Below are positions 47,404-60,163 of a stretch of DNA of 64,000 nucleotides, piece by piece. Within the stretch, counting starts at the first letter, position 1. Each line of letters opens with the position of its first letter. The position numbers and the translations under genes were made by a program. Below the pieces are notes generated by a model, which was not told where the DNA came from, ran no database searches, and saw nothing but the letters and a program-made list of their open reading frames with translations. Origin of the DNA: Dermanyssus gallinae (Eukaryota > Arthropoda > Arachnida > Mesostigmata > Dermanyssidae); the NCBI GenBank assembly GCA_003439945.1, contig QVRM01005467.1:604501-668500 (forward strand). Reading direction: 5' to 3'.

Positions 47404-48303
47404 ATTACTAGTAATAGCTTTTTAGTGCTCATAGCCGGGCAAATATATGCAAATTACACACATTATATTTTATAACTGTTGCCCTACTTACTCCTCGATA
47501 ATTCGGCTATGGAATGGTCGGCTGAACATCGTGCCCCATCGTGTCTGTCGAACTCATTACGCACTTCGTGCATTGACAATTCTCGACTTCGGCTCGTGAA
47601 AATCGTCACGGCCACAGAGAATAGTCATGGACCAGAGTGAATTCCGTGAGTAACGTATTCGTCGTCAAATGTCCACCGTGAACACTGCTTCCCTCCAGGC
47701 GTTCCTTATCAGTGGTGCAGCGCCATTATCCCATTAATAATAATATTAAAAGTGTTGAATCATTGACGTCGCACTTCCGGATCAGATGAGCGTGCGAGGC
47801 ACACTCTCCTGATTCGATTGTCCCAATTTGAAACCGTACAGAAATAAGTTGACCTATTATCGTCAAGCGTTGTCAACCAAATCAAAGTAATTGATTTCAC
47901 CCCCACACGCATATTAAACGAGCGCGGCGTGTTAAAAACTATGTGTCCTTCCTATGCTTACCGCTACTACTACCATCACTGCTACTACGTACCTAATGAT
48001 ATGCAATCGATATGCATACGACATACGCAAATAAAGCGTAACGAAACAGAGCTATTTATATTCAGTATCACGATTTGGTATCCTTTCTGGTGTGCTCTTT
48101 CTTTCTCCCTCTCTCTCTCTCCTTCCCGATCGCTCTCTTTTCTATAGCGGGAAAACTTGTCAGTCAAATTCGCGTTGAAACCGAGCAATTATGATGGTCG
48201 CATTGCGAAACTGAAAACGCTTGCCGACGATGGAGGCCTACGAGGGGGGGGGGAAGGCGATTGCTCCTGCGAGTCGAAACGAAAGGAGACAACGTCACGC
48301 TTT
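47404..48303. other. Intergenic, no gene seen
   Basis: A CT-rich stretch lies near 48095-48135. No recognisable protein frame. Confidence 0.5.
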
Positions 48304-48506
48304 TCGAGCCCTCTCTAAAATCCCTTCGGGACTGACTCTCAGCCAAGATTTAACGTCCATGGGACTGCTTTTCGCATTGCTTCATAGACGGACCCCCATA
48401 AATACCAATGTGCAACGGTGGGGCTCGAACCCGCCCGTATCTCCTCCGGTCGCGAGGCGCAGACGCATGCCACCACGCCACCGGGCTCGACTCTCGAGCC
48501 CTCTCT
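48304..48506 (-). mobile_element. SINE family 1 with 13-bp target-site duplication
   Basis: The direct repeat TCGAGCCCTCTCT flanks the body (48304-48316 and 48494-48506). The minus-strand body, 48493-48317, starts GTCGAGCCCGGTGGCGTGGT and ends at the conserved CTTGGCTGAGAGTCAG. A short deletion relative to the 34-kb copy lies just before the B box (the CACATAGGTGC segment is missing). Confidence 0.93.
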
Positions 48507-50843
48507 GTCTTTGTAGAAGTATCAATAGGCTCGGAAGCATCCTAGATCGTGGTGGTAGTTTCCAATCCACTCACCCACCAATCAATCAATCAATCAATGC
48601 ATCTGCCACCACTGACCACTGTCGTGAACTTTGAACAGGCGCTTTTCACACATCGACGAATCGAATAGTTGTGGCAGTTATTCCTTTCGTCTACTGGAAC
48701 TGGGCGGCATCGTCGTCGTTGTCGTAGGTCGCCTAGTAATGTTCCGTGAAGCGAAGCCATCCACCGCATCGACATTTTGCCGCCCAACGGTACGAGGTAG
48801 ATAGATATTCGCTGGCCGTGACAACTGTTGCTTCTGCTGCTTTGCTTGCTTCTTAGTAGCTAGCAAGAACACTGCTGGCCCAAACGTTTCAACGAATCAA
48901 TCCACGTTGTCACTCCACGGTGGCAAACGATGCTGCGCGAATCGCAACAAATTGTATGGAGTAATGAATGATTCGAGAGCTGCCAGTTAACAACGGCAGC
49001 TCTCCACTCTTCACTCCACCACCACCAGCATCATCATCAGCAGCGCCAGCGGCAGCAGAACACCACGGCAGCAAAGTTGCAGCACATGTAACCAATTCTC
49101 TCCCCGCTACTACTATGACGTTAATAATTATTATTATTATCACCACTTTAATCCGAAGGATGAAAACAATTATCACTGCGCCAGCGCTGGTGGGGGGGGG
49201 GGGGGGGGACGGGGGACGACGACAACTGCGGGGGGTATTTGTGTGTGTGTACATGAGAATATGTGCGACGTAGTCGCTGTCTGGATATTATTATTCATAC
49301 GTTGTATTGTATACTTCAATGGTTACCCCCTGTTACAGCAGCAGCAACAACAACAACAACAACATGTTCTAATAAACGACATCCTTTCCAACTAACCACG
49401 AACGGACTCTCCTCTGCTCCGCGTTTGTGTATGTGTGGGAAGGGGTGGGTCACTCCCGGAAATCTGCATCTTAGGCAAGTACGCCAGAGCCAAACCAAAG
49501 AAGAGGTGTTTTTTTGCTTCGAATTTTGTCTATGTAGGACTTTTCACTTGATATGGATTCCAGGCTCCAATAGGTCTCATTCGTTAGTCATTCTTCATTG
49601 TCATTATTGGCCGTTTTTGTGCAACTCGGCCGGCTTTGTTCGGAAATGTTGCATTTTTTCTGTGGGTTTTTTTTTTGTTTCGAACAACGAACCGTTGTGA
49701 CGGCGTGGATCGCTGACTAACGAGCTCGATTACTAAAGCTGCGACGACAGCAGCCACCAGAGCAATGCCGTCAACAGCAGCTGCAGCAACAGCAGGAAAC
49801 GAAGCATGCTGGGGTTGGGTCATACAGCATGCTGATTGGATGAATGTTGTTCCGGGTCTAGACTAGACTGCGTTTGTGTGAGCGTGGTTACGCACGTCCA
49901 GTAACGAGTCCCACTGCACGCTGTTAGCTTCTTGGGCGTAGCTTCGTAGTAATCCGCCAGCGTGAGTCAGCGCGAGCACTTCCGGAAAGTTTGGGCCAGT
50001 GTCCTCCAAACACCGGGGGAAAAGAAATGCATGAAGAGTCGAGGGGAAAAAGCCCACAACCAGTTAGCTTGTTGTTGGTATTGTTGTCGCCGTCGTCGAC
50101 GAAAACACGGCCTCACGACATGTATATGAGGGTGTACATGTGTGTGCGTGTGATGACCTTGAAATACACGAAGGTGACACTGCTATCGGATAGCCGAATC
50201 CTACTCGAATACTTCAAGTGTCACGGATTTGCCACGGCGTCCGAAGCCTTAAACGGACATCGCATATATTTTGATGTTCTCTGATCCAAAGCAACGGCAG
50301 CAGCAGCAGTAGGCATCTACACGGGCCGCCTGGGTAAAGCAGTTAAATCATTTGCGCTGTTTTTTTCTTTTATTCGCCAGCCAGCCAGGCGATACAGACC
50401 TGTTGCAGATGTTGTAGCAACATTAGCAGCAACAACAGCAGCAGCAGCGGCAACACCAACAACAACACAGTTATCATATGAATAACAATATATTGATAAT
50501 GGTGATAATAACAATAATAATAATAATACTAACAACAACAATGATAATAATAAAATAACTACATTATACAACGTCTGACGGGTTTGACGTCGTACTGTGT
50601 GTTCGCCGCCGTACGACCCTCATCTGGCCTTCGGACCCTCGCCGCGCACCCTTCCAGGTGAGCTGCTGCCACCGCCTTGGACACCGCCGTCACCGCGGTT
50701 TTCGGGTGATGTGGGGCATCTAGCCCCTGTGATCAACAGCAACGAGAACACTAGCCGCAGCCGCAGCAGCAGCAATTGACTTCGGCCTTCATCGACGTCC
50801 CTCACCGTCCCGCTGAAGTGGCGGGCAAAATTTCGATGTCACC
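48507..50843. other. Intergenic, simple repeats, no supported gene
   Basis: (AATC)n at 48579-48598, a G-run at about 49191-49208, CAA-rich sequence at 49335-49365, and CAG/CAA and AAT tracts at 50405-50550. The several short frames show no domains. Confidence 0.5.
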
Positions 50844-50853
50844 GCGCATGCGC
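50844..50853. promoter_or_regulatory. NRF1-type palindrome GCGCATGCGC
   Basis: The exact GCGCATGCGC core lies in a GC-rich strip about 1 kb upstream of the CHCHD4 start codon. NRF1-family factors bind this core and control many nuclear genes for mitochondrial proteins. Whether it serves CHCHD4 is inference. It may belong to an unseen divergent promoter. Confidence 0.35.
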
Positions 50854-51049
50854 CCCGCTAGACGGCGCCTCCTCTCCACCTCCTCTCCGCTCCCGTCAAA
50901 ATCAAAATAAACAAACGCTCGAACATTTCATACGGCCAGCCGTTGTTTGTCAACAATGCCAACAATGTCAACAACAGGACAAGGAGGAGGAGGAGGAGGA
51001 GGAGGGAAAGGGAACAGCAATGACAACAACGACGGCGGGGCAAATCGCC

Positions 51050-51063
51050 GCAAAATGGCGGCG
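51050..51063 (+). promoter_or_regulatory. YY1-like AAAATGGCGGC element
   Basis: CAAAATGGCGGCGCC matches the YY1 consensus core often found at the 5' ends of housekeeping transcripts. It lies about 770 bp upstream of the CHCHD4 ATG. The short frame starting at its ATG closes after ten codons. Confidence 0.3.
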
Positions 51064-51834
51064 CCCACCTTTGTTTTGGTTTTGTGATTTGTGTTATGTT
51101 TGTCTATGACGATCTCTATTAGGACGATCCCATAGACTTGTCTGTCTGTCTGTCCGTATTTCCGTATGTCTGTCTGGTGAAAATGTAGCTGTGTCGTCTT
51201 GGTGTATCTTTGCGCCTGTGTTTGTGCGCGAATCAAACTGTCTGCTACAGACGATGACTAGGGCGGTGTGGTATTGGTGGTGGTGTTGTTGTTGTTGCCT
51301 CTAGAGTATAGAGAGCCTCCCCCCGCTTCCATCCTATCCCAACCCCTCCCCACCTTCCTCCCCCCGTCGCCCTTTCACCCGTTCGAGAGCGACCTCATCC
51401 GGTAGTTCCACACGCACGAGCCGCAGGCGACAACGGCACGCGGCAAGTCACTCCTCAAGCGAGGCTCCCGCCGCCGCCGTCTTAGCCCGCACGCTATCAC
51501 GCGCTCTCTATCACTCTCCACCACTATCGGATCGCGAATGTCGCCTCCGACTGCACCTCGCCACCCCAACTCGTGCCTCGCGCTATCGCGCTCGAAGACT
51601 CTCGACGTTTATTAGTAGCGGCAGAAGCAGCGACGAGCTGCTCAGGCTGGGCGGTGGCGCCTGTTGCGGGCTGCTCGCGGTTATATTAACTACCCCCTGT
51701 GAGGGAGCCTGTGAGTCAGCCCCCTGTGGCCTGCTTAGCCAGGCGGATATCGGTGCTCGACACATCGAACACTGTGTGTTGCCTTCTGTGTTGCCTTCAT
51801 CGCTCCCTCCCCCCACTCTCCATACAGCGCGGAT

Positions 51835-52117
51835 ATGGCTTCGTCCGAGTTTGACTTTGGTGAGTGAGCTTTTCGGATGGAATAATGATCAACTCACCCT
51901 GCTAATGACTGCTAGCGTTATTGTGGTTGTTGTTGCTGTTGTTGTTGTTGCTGCTGTTGCTGTTATTGTTGTTGTTTGTATTGTTATTGTTATTTTGGTT
52001 GTTGTTGCAGCATTTGTTGTTTTTATTGTTGTTGTTGCGGTTGGTGTTGTTGTCGTTGTTCTTGTTGTAATTTATTTTCCTTATTAGTGTTGGCTTCTTC
52101 CTTCCAACTTTGGAATG

Positions 52118-52158
<41 letters not shown>

Positions 52159-55100
52159 GTATTATTTTAACAACTTGAAAATATATGCACTGATTTCTGA
52201 TAGCTCGTAAATTATCTCATACGTGCGTGAGTCGTTCAGCGAGTTTCTATGCGCGCCTGACACCCTCCCACAAACTGATCGCGCCCGTTGCACTGGCCGA
52301 TCTGCTGTTCTGTTTGCTCGTACCTTGTGAATGATCCGATCAGTTCTATACATCTAGACGGAAATATCTGATTATCTTGATATTTGATTAACATAACATT
52401 TACTAATAGTTTTACGTTTAGTCTAACCGGCCAGGTACCAAAGCATTATGAAGTAAATTTTGTTTACATCCCTATCCATGTTTTGCTCTGCCACACCGAT
52501 TTATTATTGTCTGTTTAGTTACGCGCTAAAAACATACACCCCACCACTTTATGGCATTTATCTGTATGTTTTTCGTGCTTATTTTTATAATATCGAAAGG
52601 TAGAGTGGTGGATCGAGCGGGTGAAGGTGGCAATACGGAAAACGCGATGACATTTTGGTAACGGCGATTTGTAATTGGTGACTGCCTGGTCACTGAAGAC
52701 ACTTTAGTATAATTTAGTTGACGTGCAACATAGTACTGTTCGGACTAGAGGTTGTAACAATACCTAATGGTGATGGGAAAAGATATGATTACTAGCACAC
52801 AAAACTTCTGCGAGGATGCACCACGCCACAGGGCTCGACTACTCTCACACAGTGTGAATCATTAATTGTTTGTCTCTCCTTACAGGAAAGGATCATGTCG
52901 TTCTTATGAACCACGCAGACGCGGAAATCAAGTCGACGTATGAACTTCCTGAACAAGACCCCGATAACAACGAGCCAATCGGTAAGTAGCCGAGTTACTA
53001 GGCAGTTATAGCGCGCAAAACTGTACTTTTCTTCATTAGACACATTTGTCGAATGTAATCTGTAATCGTAAAATAAGTTTTCATTGGTTTTTGGCACACG
53101 AATAGCATTGACAACGCATTGAACTACGGAAGCATGCCTCCTCAACACCAACACGAATAAATTCATATAGGAGGCTCTGAAAGAACTATACAGATTTGAG
53201 ATAATTATCCTAAACAGCCTTATAGGCTGTTTAGCGAGTGAGCCGAAATGACATATGCTTAAAGAGGTTAAAGAAAGCATACCTCTCGTTGTAGTCAAGC
53301 AAAATTACAATCATTAATGCGTTCTGTTGTTAGGTGTGATCCAGCCAAACGGTGATATCAACTGGGATTGCCCTTGTCTTGGGGGGATGGCCAGTGGACC
53401 GTGCGCGTTAGAATTCCAGGACGCCTTCAGTTGCTTCCACTACTCTACTTCAGAAGCCAAAGGTACTTTAACTGTACACGCACCATATGCAACAGAACTG
53501 CATGGGTGCATGATATACATGACATTGTTTTTTCAAGGCGTGGTGCATTGATGGAACTGCTTTTAGCAACGCTTTAGTTCTCGTTACAAACGATACGTAT
53601 ATTTAGACATACAAAAGTAACAAACATTCAAGACGGTAGTCTCACGCATCGAGCACACCCACTGAAAAACAGTTGAATATATGTAGTGACCAATCTAGCA
53701 TTTTTAACACACACACACAAAAACATATGCAAGACATCTAGATACACAGCTCGGTAAGCCAGTTCAAAAAGCTCACCACATCGAGCACACCGACAAGAAA
53801 TTCGAAGCGGGATAGCTGACCAGATTACTCGCAGACGGCAGGAAAGTGCATAACTACTAGACTCCAAGGACACAGAAAGCACGTTAAAGGTCGTGTCACG
53901 CATTGACGATCTACTTCTACTAGAGACGAGTAGAAACGTAATCTCTGTAGTTACAGTTTCCGGGAAATCCTGATAGCTAACATAGCGACCCGAAGGGTTT
54001 GTATTCTATCGAGAAACAATAGGATATAAAAAAAATGTAAAGATCTAGAACCGAATACCTACGTTTCCTTGTAAAAATTGTTTTAATTAGGTCATTCTGT
54101 AATATTACAGCTTTGTTGATGATCTCGTCATATCCTCCAGCTCAGATAAGAGCCGGTAAGAACGGGGTTTTATACACTGTAAGTAGGCCCTTTGTAAAAG
54201 TACCAATCAACTTTAAATGATTATACCTAATTAGCTTAGGCCGGATTGCCTCTTGGCAACTGCGCTGGTTTCGTTATGCCGGAGGCCATAGAAATGAGGC
54301 GACATAATGTGATAGCGCTCAATTTGGCGGGCAAGCTTGTTAAAAACATTGTGAACAAGCTATAGCCTATTCAAGTCCACAAAAACGGTGTGTCTCGCAC
54401 TATAAACGGTGCAATGATACAGACTTTGTGGCAACGGCGGACTAACAACTAGTGCAATTAGCTGGAAAATATCAGAAAATTATTATCCCGGTTGAAAAGG
54501 AATAAGAAACCGCCAAACCTTGCACATTCAACACATACGTCATTGGCAGCTGTCAGCAACTAGTAGGGTACTCTCAAACCGACTAAACCCGTATTCCTCC
54601 CTAAGCTATAAATTCAACGGTTTTGATGTAATATACTTTAACGCTAAGCCAGCTTTTGAACTCGTCACGCACAACAAAGCGATATCACTTCTTCATCCGA
54701 ACGGTGTTGGTGGTTGCCAAATATCTAGGATACGGCATTTTTTGTATATTAGGCAACTATTTAGATTGTGTATGCCTTGCCGCAGACAGAAACGGTTAAT
54801 ATATTCGCAGACGACGTGAAGATATACGGACGCGCCGAAATAGGTGAGCATCACATAATCACACAAGATGCTTTAATCCGTGGTCCACTTTGTAAACAGA
54901 CGATACTAAATGATATCATACTTGGAGATATATATATATATATATATTCACATAACATTGGAGTATTGTGACTAACAAGGTGCTCTCTACGCAGTAGAGT
55001 TAAATCATGTACTCCCCTCGTGGGACAACCAAATCATAGAAGAATACCAACATAGAAAGATTAAGTCATGTGTTTAATGGCTCATTAGCGTTGCTGCATG

Positions 55101-56556
55101 CCGTGACAAGTTCGTTGATGCTGGGCGCTTTAAATCTATCGGGCAACCGGCGGATCAGCCTTAGCGGCGTTTGCCGCAGCAATAGGGTGCATGACAATGG
55201 TGGCTAAGATCACTATTCAGCCTTGTTGAGCACGCGACTGTGGCCCGTGACACGAATACGCTGCCAAGGGATAATTTTATTTTCCTTATTTGATCACTGT
55301 GTTTAGGTGAAACAGTTTTGGGAACTGGGAAATATGGGTGGCAGTCCGTCGAACAGTCAATCACACCCAGATTCTGCAAAAAGATTCAGCAACGTGTCAA
55401 TATATGTAACCTTTTTAACTCCAATCGACCCAAAAGCTTAAGGATGTATAGCATTCAACTAAGTGCTCTACATCCAGTACTAATGCGGGCACATGCTGTT
55501 AAAAGTTGAATGAACAACAAACTTCCCCTGACTATCGGAAAGATGCTCGACTTTGACGTACATGCAATGACTAACACTTCTGACTCTTGCGGACATTATG
55601 ATGATAAGAGCAGTTTGTCAATTAGACAAGCTACTCGAACAGTGCGAATTAACCAGACGTTGTTTGGAACTCAAGGGTCTACGTGCACGTATTCAACTTC
55701 GGTTACGTCCCATATTTATGTTCTCGTGGTGTTTATACGTAAAATCACTACCTGCCACCAATAATTAATTATCTGATCTTTAGAAATCATGGTGTTGTTG
55801 GCGCTCGTCAAGCTGTTTATTGTGTGTGCGCTCACTTCTTGTATTAAGGAGCTTGTCCAATTAATCGGTCGTTTTCTATTTCTCACATACGGTCTAATAT
55901 ATCAGTAAGTCACTCAGTTCTTGAGTACGAACCGAACAGGCTTCCGTCCGTCGACAGTACTCATACGTCCCCGCACGCCACATATGGCTATGCGGCAGGC
56001 ACATCCGGGCGGTCTACGACGCACCTTTACCTACACGCGTATTTGTTTACTTAGATACGAGGTTCTCATCATGTTTCGAGGCTAGCGATGATCTCGAGTC
56101 CGAGTCCAGTTGCTCGATTCGTCCCTGGAAAGAATGAGACATTTGCTAACTAACATGCTTCAATCCACCGTTGTTGGCTGTGTGTGTAATCGGCGCTGTG
56201 CTGCTCACTCTGTGTGTGCAGGAGCCGAGTGTCTGGGCGCATTTCAGGCGATGCAGGCGTGCATTGCAAACTATCCAAATCTCTACCCGATGAAGAACGA
56301 CAGCAACGAGGATCCGCTCAGCCAAGCTCTGCAGGAGAGCGACGAAGCCGCGTCGTCCGGGGCAGGGGGTGACGCCAGTGACACTCAACAGCAACAACAA
56401 CAACAGCAGCAGCAACGACAACATCTATTGACTGGTAGCACGAGTCAATTAAGTAGCCTCGACGCGGATAGTGACACCAGTAGTGGTGGTGGTGGTGGTA
56501 GAGAGGATCGTCTAAGTGATGCGACTAGTAACACCAAAAACAGTGGAACAGCGTAA
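51835..56556 (+). CDS. CHCHD4: CHCHD4/MIA40, mitochondrial disulfide relay oxidoreductase
   Basis: Four coding exons (51835-51859, 52886-52981, 53334-53462, 56222-56556) join in phase with GT/AG introns and give 194 residues. MIA40/CHCHD4 oxidises incoming twin-cysteine proteins in the mitochondrial intermembrane space and passes electrons to ALR/Erv1. Seen here: [16 protein letters not shown] with the redox CPC at Cys53/Cys55, then two CX9C pairs, Cys64-Cys74 and Cys87-Cys97, with AFSCFHYST and YPNLYPM. These positions equal the human numbering as I remember it, which supports the short first exon and this start. After residue about 108 the tail is acidic, then carries a run of ten glutamines, a serine-rich stretch and five glycines. 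The tail is longer than in vertebrates (about 142 residues in total there). Intron 3 holds an RT relic. The gene converges with TSR1. Confidence 0.95.
51918..52155. repeat. (TTG)n and (TA)n in CHCHD4 intron 1
   Basis: A TTG/CTG tract at 51918-52070 and (TA)n at 52122-52155. The Val/Cys-rich frames here are intronic. Confidence 0.9.
52801..52843 (-). mobile_element. SINE family 1 head fragment in CHCHD4 intron 1
   Basis: GCGAGGATGCACCACGCCAC, then AGGGCTCGAC, is the inverted head of family 1 only. It lies about 40 bp upstream of the exon 2 acceptor. Confidence 0.6.
54520..54905 (+). pseudogene. Reverse transcriptase fragment in CHCHD4 intron 3
   Basis: Frame 1 reads [20 protein letters not shown], the first catalytic RT block, with the usual Asp replaced by Asn, then [11 protein letters not shown]. 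After a frameshift, frame 3 (from 54768) reads [19 protein letters not shown], the (Y/F)ADD block. The segment between them is shortened, and GVPQG is missing. This is a truncated, non-functional non-LTR relic. A (TA)n run follows at about 54929-54948. Confidence 0.8.
55443..55511 (+). repeat. Short repeat D, copy in CHCHD4 intron 3
   Basis: A 40-bp core (55466-55505) is identical to 56583-56622, with similar flanks on both sides. Confidence 0.9.
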
Positions 56557-56563
56557 AGATGTA

Positions 56564-56628
56564 TAGCAACGAAGTACTCTACATCCAGTACTAATGCGGG
56601 CACATGCTGTTAAAAGATGAATCATGCC
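56564..56628 (+). repeat. Short repeat D, copy just after the CHCHD4 stop
   Basis: It starts eight bases after the stop codon and should lie in the 3' untranslated region. It matches 55443-55511, with a 4-nt length difference before the identical 40-bp core. Confidence 0.9.
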
Positions 56629-56733
56629 TAGACAGCTAGTGCAGCTAACATTCAACCATCATGGCCCTAACAGACAGAGACAAATGGCAGCAACAGCCAA
56701 AGGGACACAACGATTAGCGTCGACAAGTAACAG

Positions 56734-56735
<2 letters not shown>

Positions 56736-56779
<44 letters not shown>
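56736..56779. repeat. (TA)n microsatellite
   Basis: An uninterrupted TA run, probably in or just beyond the CHCHD4 3' untranslated region. From here to 57928 I see no gene. Confidence 0.95.
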
Positions 56780-56784
<5 letters not shown>

Positions 56785-57928
56785 AACAGGAGTAACAGGA
56801 ACAACAGCAAAGGCTTGGCATTATAAACAGTAAAACCCCTACAGCAGACCTGGCTTCAACACACCTTGATTCAGTCCCTGTGTTGTGCCAGAACCGTGAG
56901 TGTCAGTAGTTCTAAAACCTCGACGTGGATGAAATGAACATAAGCAAGTGCTGGGTTTTGTGCATCCCCGTTTGCCTAACTAAGAACGTTTCTCCCTATT
57001 ACTTTTCCTGCTCGTGGGGTTTCGCCTCTCGAAGCCTTTTTTATACAAGCTAAAAAAACATTCAAACCCGAATAACTACTCGCAGTACGGCTGCCCTTCA
57101 CCTGTCGTTACGTAGACTTGAAACAGCAGAGTCCCGGTGGTGGTGATAACGGCTCATACGACGGTGGCACACGACAGTCTGCAAACGTGTGTAAGGAAAC
57201 TAGTCCAGAGCAACACAATGTGTGGTTGTGCGTGTATGGATGCGCGTGTTGATAGATTGTTGTTATTTCAATTGTGGGTGGTATGGAATGAACGATGGTC
57301 GCGGTAGGAGCGGGGAGTAGGGAAGTGATAGAGAATTGGCAAAGGCAGGCATCGAACGCCCGGCATCTTTAGATCCGACACAAGCTGATATTATAAAGGT
57401 GGCTCACACACAGTTATGACGGAGGGCATTACTCCAGTGTATGTCTGGGTACTGTCGAGTGGAGAACCACGGGGAAGGGGGGGGAGGGAGTATCTGTTTA
57501 GAGCGTGCGACCAAAAACCCTATGGAGAGGGCCTTGCGTTTTGGGATAATCTTATTCTGACGGGCTGCTGTGTTATCAAGAAGAAGGCATTTTTCTCGCC
57601 ATATACCTCGCTGTTATCATATATATTGTAAGTAGTTTGCCAAACGTAGCTTATGAGAGTCTACATATAAAGAATTTATAGTACATAATGAATGCTAGTT
57701 CCCGATGGAATGAAATAAGTAGCTAGTAGAACCTGTTCGCTGTGTGGAATAGATTCGAGTTCTTGTACGTGCTGGTGAAGCCACATGCTGTATTCGAGGT
57801 TTGTGGGTTTGAAATTGACGTAAGTCAGTGCCTTCGGACATCGCACGTGGAACATTAGACGTTTCTTACCCTATGCATGGTAGTTTTTCATAATTTTATA
57901 TAAAAAGTAACCTAAAAATAAAATACAT

Positions 57929-57934
57929 TTTATT
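57929..57934 (-). terminator. Poly(A) signal AATAAA for TSR1
   Basis: AATAAA on the minus strand, about 150 bases downstream of the TSR1 stop. Two more AATAAA words lie at 57950-57959. Which one is used is unknown. Confidence 0.5.
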
Positions 57935-58080
57935 GAGTGTGCTGCTCCCTTTATTTATTTGGTAGCGCATTGATAACGTAACACATGACATGTGTGTATA
58001 TATATATATATATATATTTGCAACGAAACGTTGGAGAACAGATGAGAAATGAGCGATAACTGTTCTTCATCCTATTTGGC

Positions 58081-59501
58081 TCATTCATTCATCTTATCAT
58101 CGCTTTCATTGGCGTCTGCAGCGTCGAGATCAACACCGATATGGTTTGTGTCGACGAACTTCGGCGGCTCAACATGCGTATCGTAGGTCCACTTGGGAAA
58201 TACCCTCTTATAGAGATTCATCAGAACGGTGTCCATCGACTTCATCTGCTGGTTGAATACGCACTTCATATGACCGTGAGTACCTTCAAAGAAGCAACAA
58301 ATGTATGCTAGTATATACATAGACCTACATAAGCATATAGTGATATTTCAAAGAAGAGAGAAGGAACAGTAACCAAAATGGCGATGCGCATAACGACGAT
58401 TGTCATTAGCCTTATCAATGATATTGATTAATGAAATTGCTTAAATTAGATAACACTTTTCTGTGAATTGTAATAGGTTGTTTAGCATACATGAAGCGAT
58501 CTGTAATGTGTGATTTGTGACGTTCTGGCAACATGTCAACACATTCAAACCTATCGAAGTATTAACAGAAAACCAGATAAGTAATAATACAGACTTCCGG
58601 ATGGTGTAATTAGTTTATATATGAATTTGGTAGCAAAAATAATAGTATAAATTATAGTAACAGTTCTAATAAAACCGAAAAGAAAACAGGATGAGCGGTA
58701 TCTCTCGTAGGTATAAACGACGTTGATCGAACGACAAAATAATAACCTACCCAGAGGTTCTTTGATGTGTCCCTTGAGGCCGTATTTTGTACGAAGCTCG
58801 ACAGGTTTAAACCACAAAATATCCTCTGAAACACAAGAAACATTAAATGCAAACATAAACGATTAGCGATATCCGGTAAATTAGGCTGTTACTGTGCAGC
58901 GACTGCCGCTTCGTGCTCCCTTCAATATCGTTCAATATCCTAACTAGCACCTTGTAGAAACAGCAATCGATTATGATTTATGTGTTTTCCAAACAGAAGG
59001 TATGCTTTTGAAGAGTTGAAGACCCGTTCTTGGTGGGCATTGACCACGAACCGGACTGAACATTTGCACTGAAAACAAAAGCCTTAAGTTATCCAGATAC
59101 CGTATGTAGTGATATACTTTTAGTGGCGATAGTAGTACAAGTGATCTATTTATATTTCATTATGAAATTGCCTTCTTTCCGTGGCTCGATCTTCTAATAA
59201 ACTCAAGCTCTCATCTTAGAAGAGAACTCCATGAGGCCACTGTATGGCCTCATGGAGTTGTAACACTTGTTTAATCGCCCTGTTTTAGTCTGTCCAGCAC
59301 TACTGAGCAGCATTTCTGCTCGAAACCCTCAACCCAGTAGTGAACGTGCATGATCCCTGTATCCTCTGTTACATAAACTGTCTCCGATCACGTGACTTAC
59401 ATTTGATAAATGATCATGCTCGAACAATTTAATTTATTCAGACTTGGCTTTTTCATAGTTATCGTTTGTATTTGCTATCAGCACTCCTTACACGCAACGT
59501 A

Positions 59502-59549
<48 letters not shown>

Positions 59550-60116
59550 CTTCATACTATTAAGTGTTTATTATTGTCGCTGTTGCGGTAATCGTTGACT
59601 GTCTGAGTACCTCTATTGAAGAACATGTACCGGATGACCGCATGTCTGCGATTAATCTTGAATGGATGTCCCGAAAGCACAACACGCTTGATTATGCAGC
59701 GGTCCGGATCGGCCGACAGTACAGCTCCCGTGGCCACCAGCCGCTGAGCCCCGTTCGTCGTCTCCTTCAGTAATAAGCACACAGACGCAGGCAGTTCTCA
59801 GTAACATCGACAACAACGACAACGTGAACAACAATAGTCTACTGTATACTGCCAGTAGCAGACAGTCAATGAAACGGTTGCAGTTGACATCGCAGCAGCA
59901 GCAATTAACAGGTGTAGCAAAATATATCAAATAGATTGGAGGCGAGCGAGAGAGGCGCCGATACATTGGCCTTGGCGTGTTGGCGAGATACCTCTTCCCT
60001 AATAGGTTGTGCAGGTGGACTAGAAAGGCAGTATCATACCTGTGCAATGTGCAGTGATCTGCATATTGAAGCATATGTGTGCGTAGGAGCGCATTAAATG
60101 CTAATATGTGAACGTA

Positions 60117-60163
<47 letters not shown>

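Noticed and set aside
52792..53298. 168-residue minus-strand frame
   Set aside because: It is antisense to CHCHD4 exon 2 and its introns, and shows no independent support.
58551..58856. 101-residue minus-strand frame as a separate gene
   Set aside because: Only the part within 58825-58751 is coding, as a TSR1 exon. The rest reads through the flanking introns.
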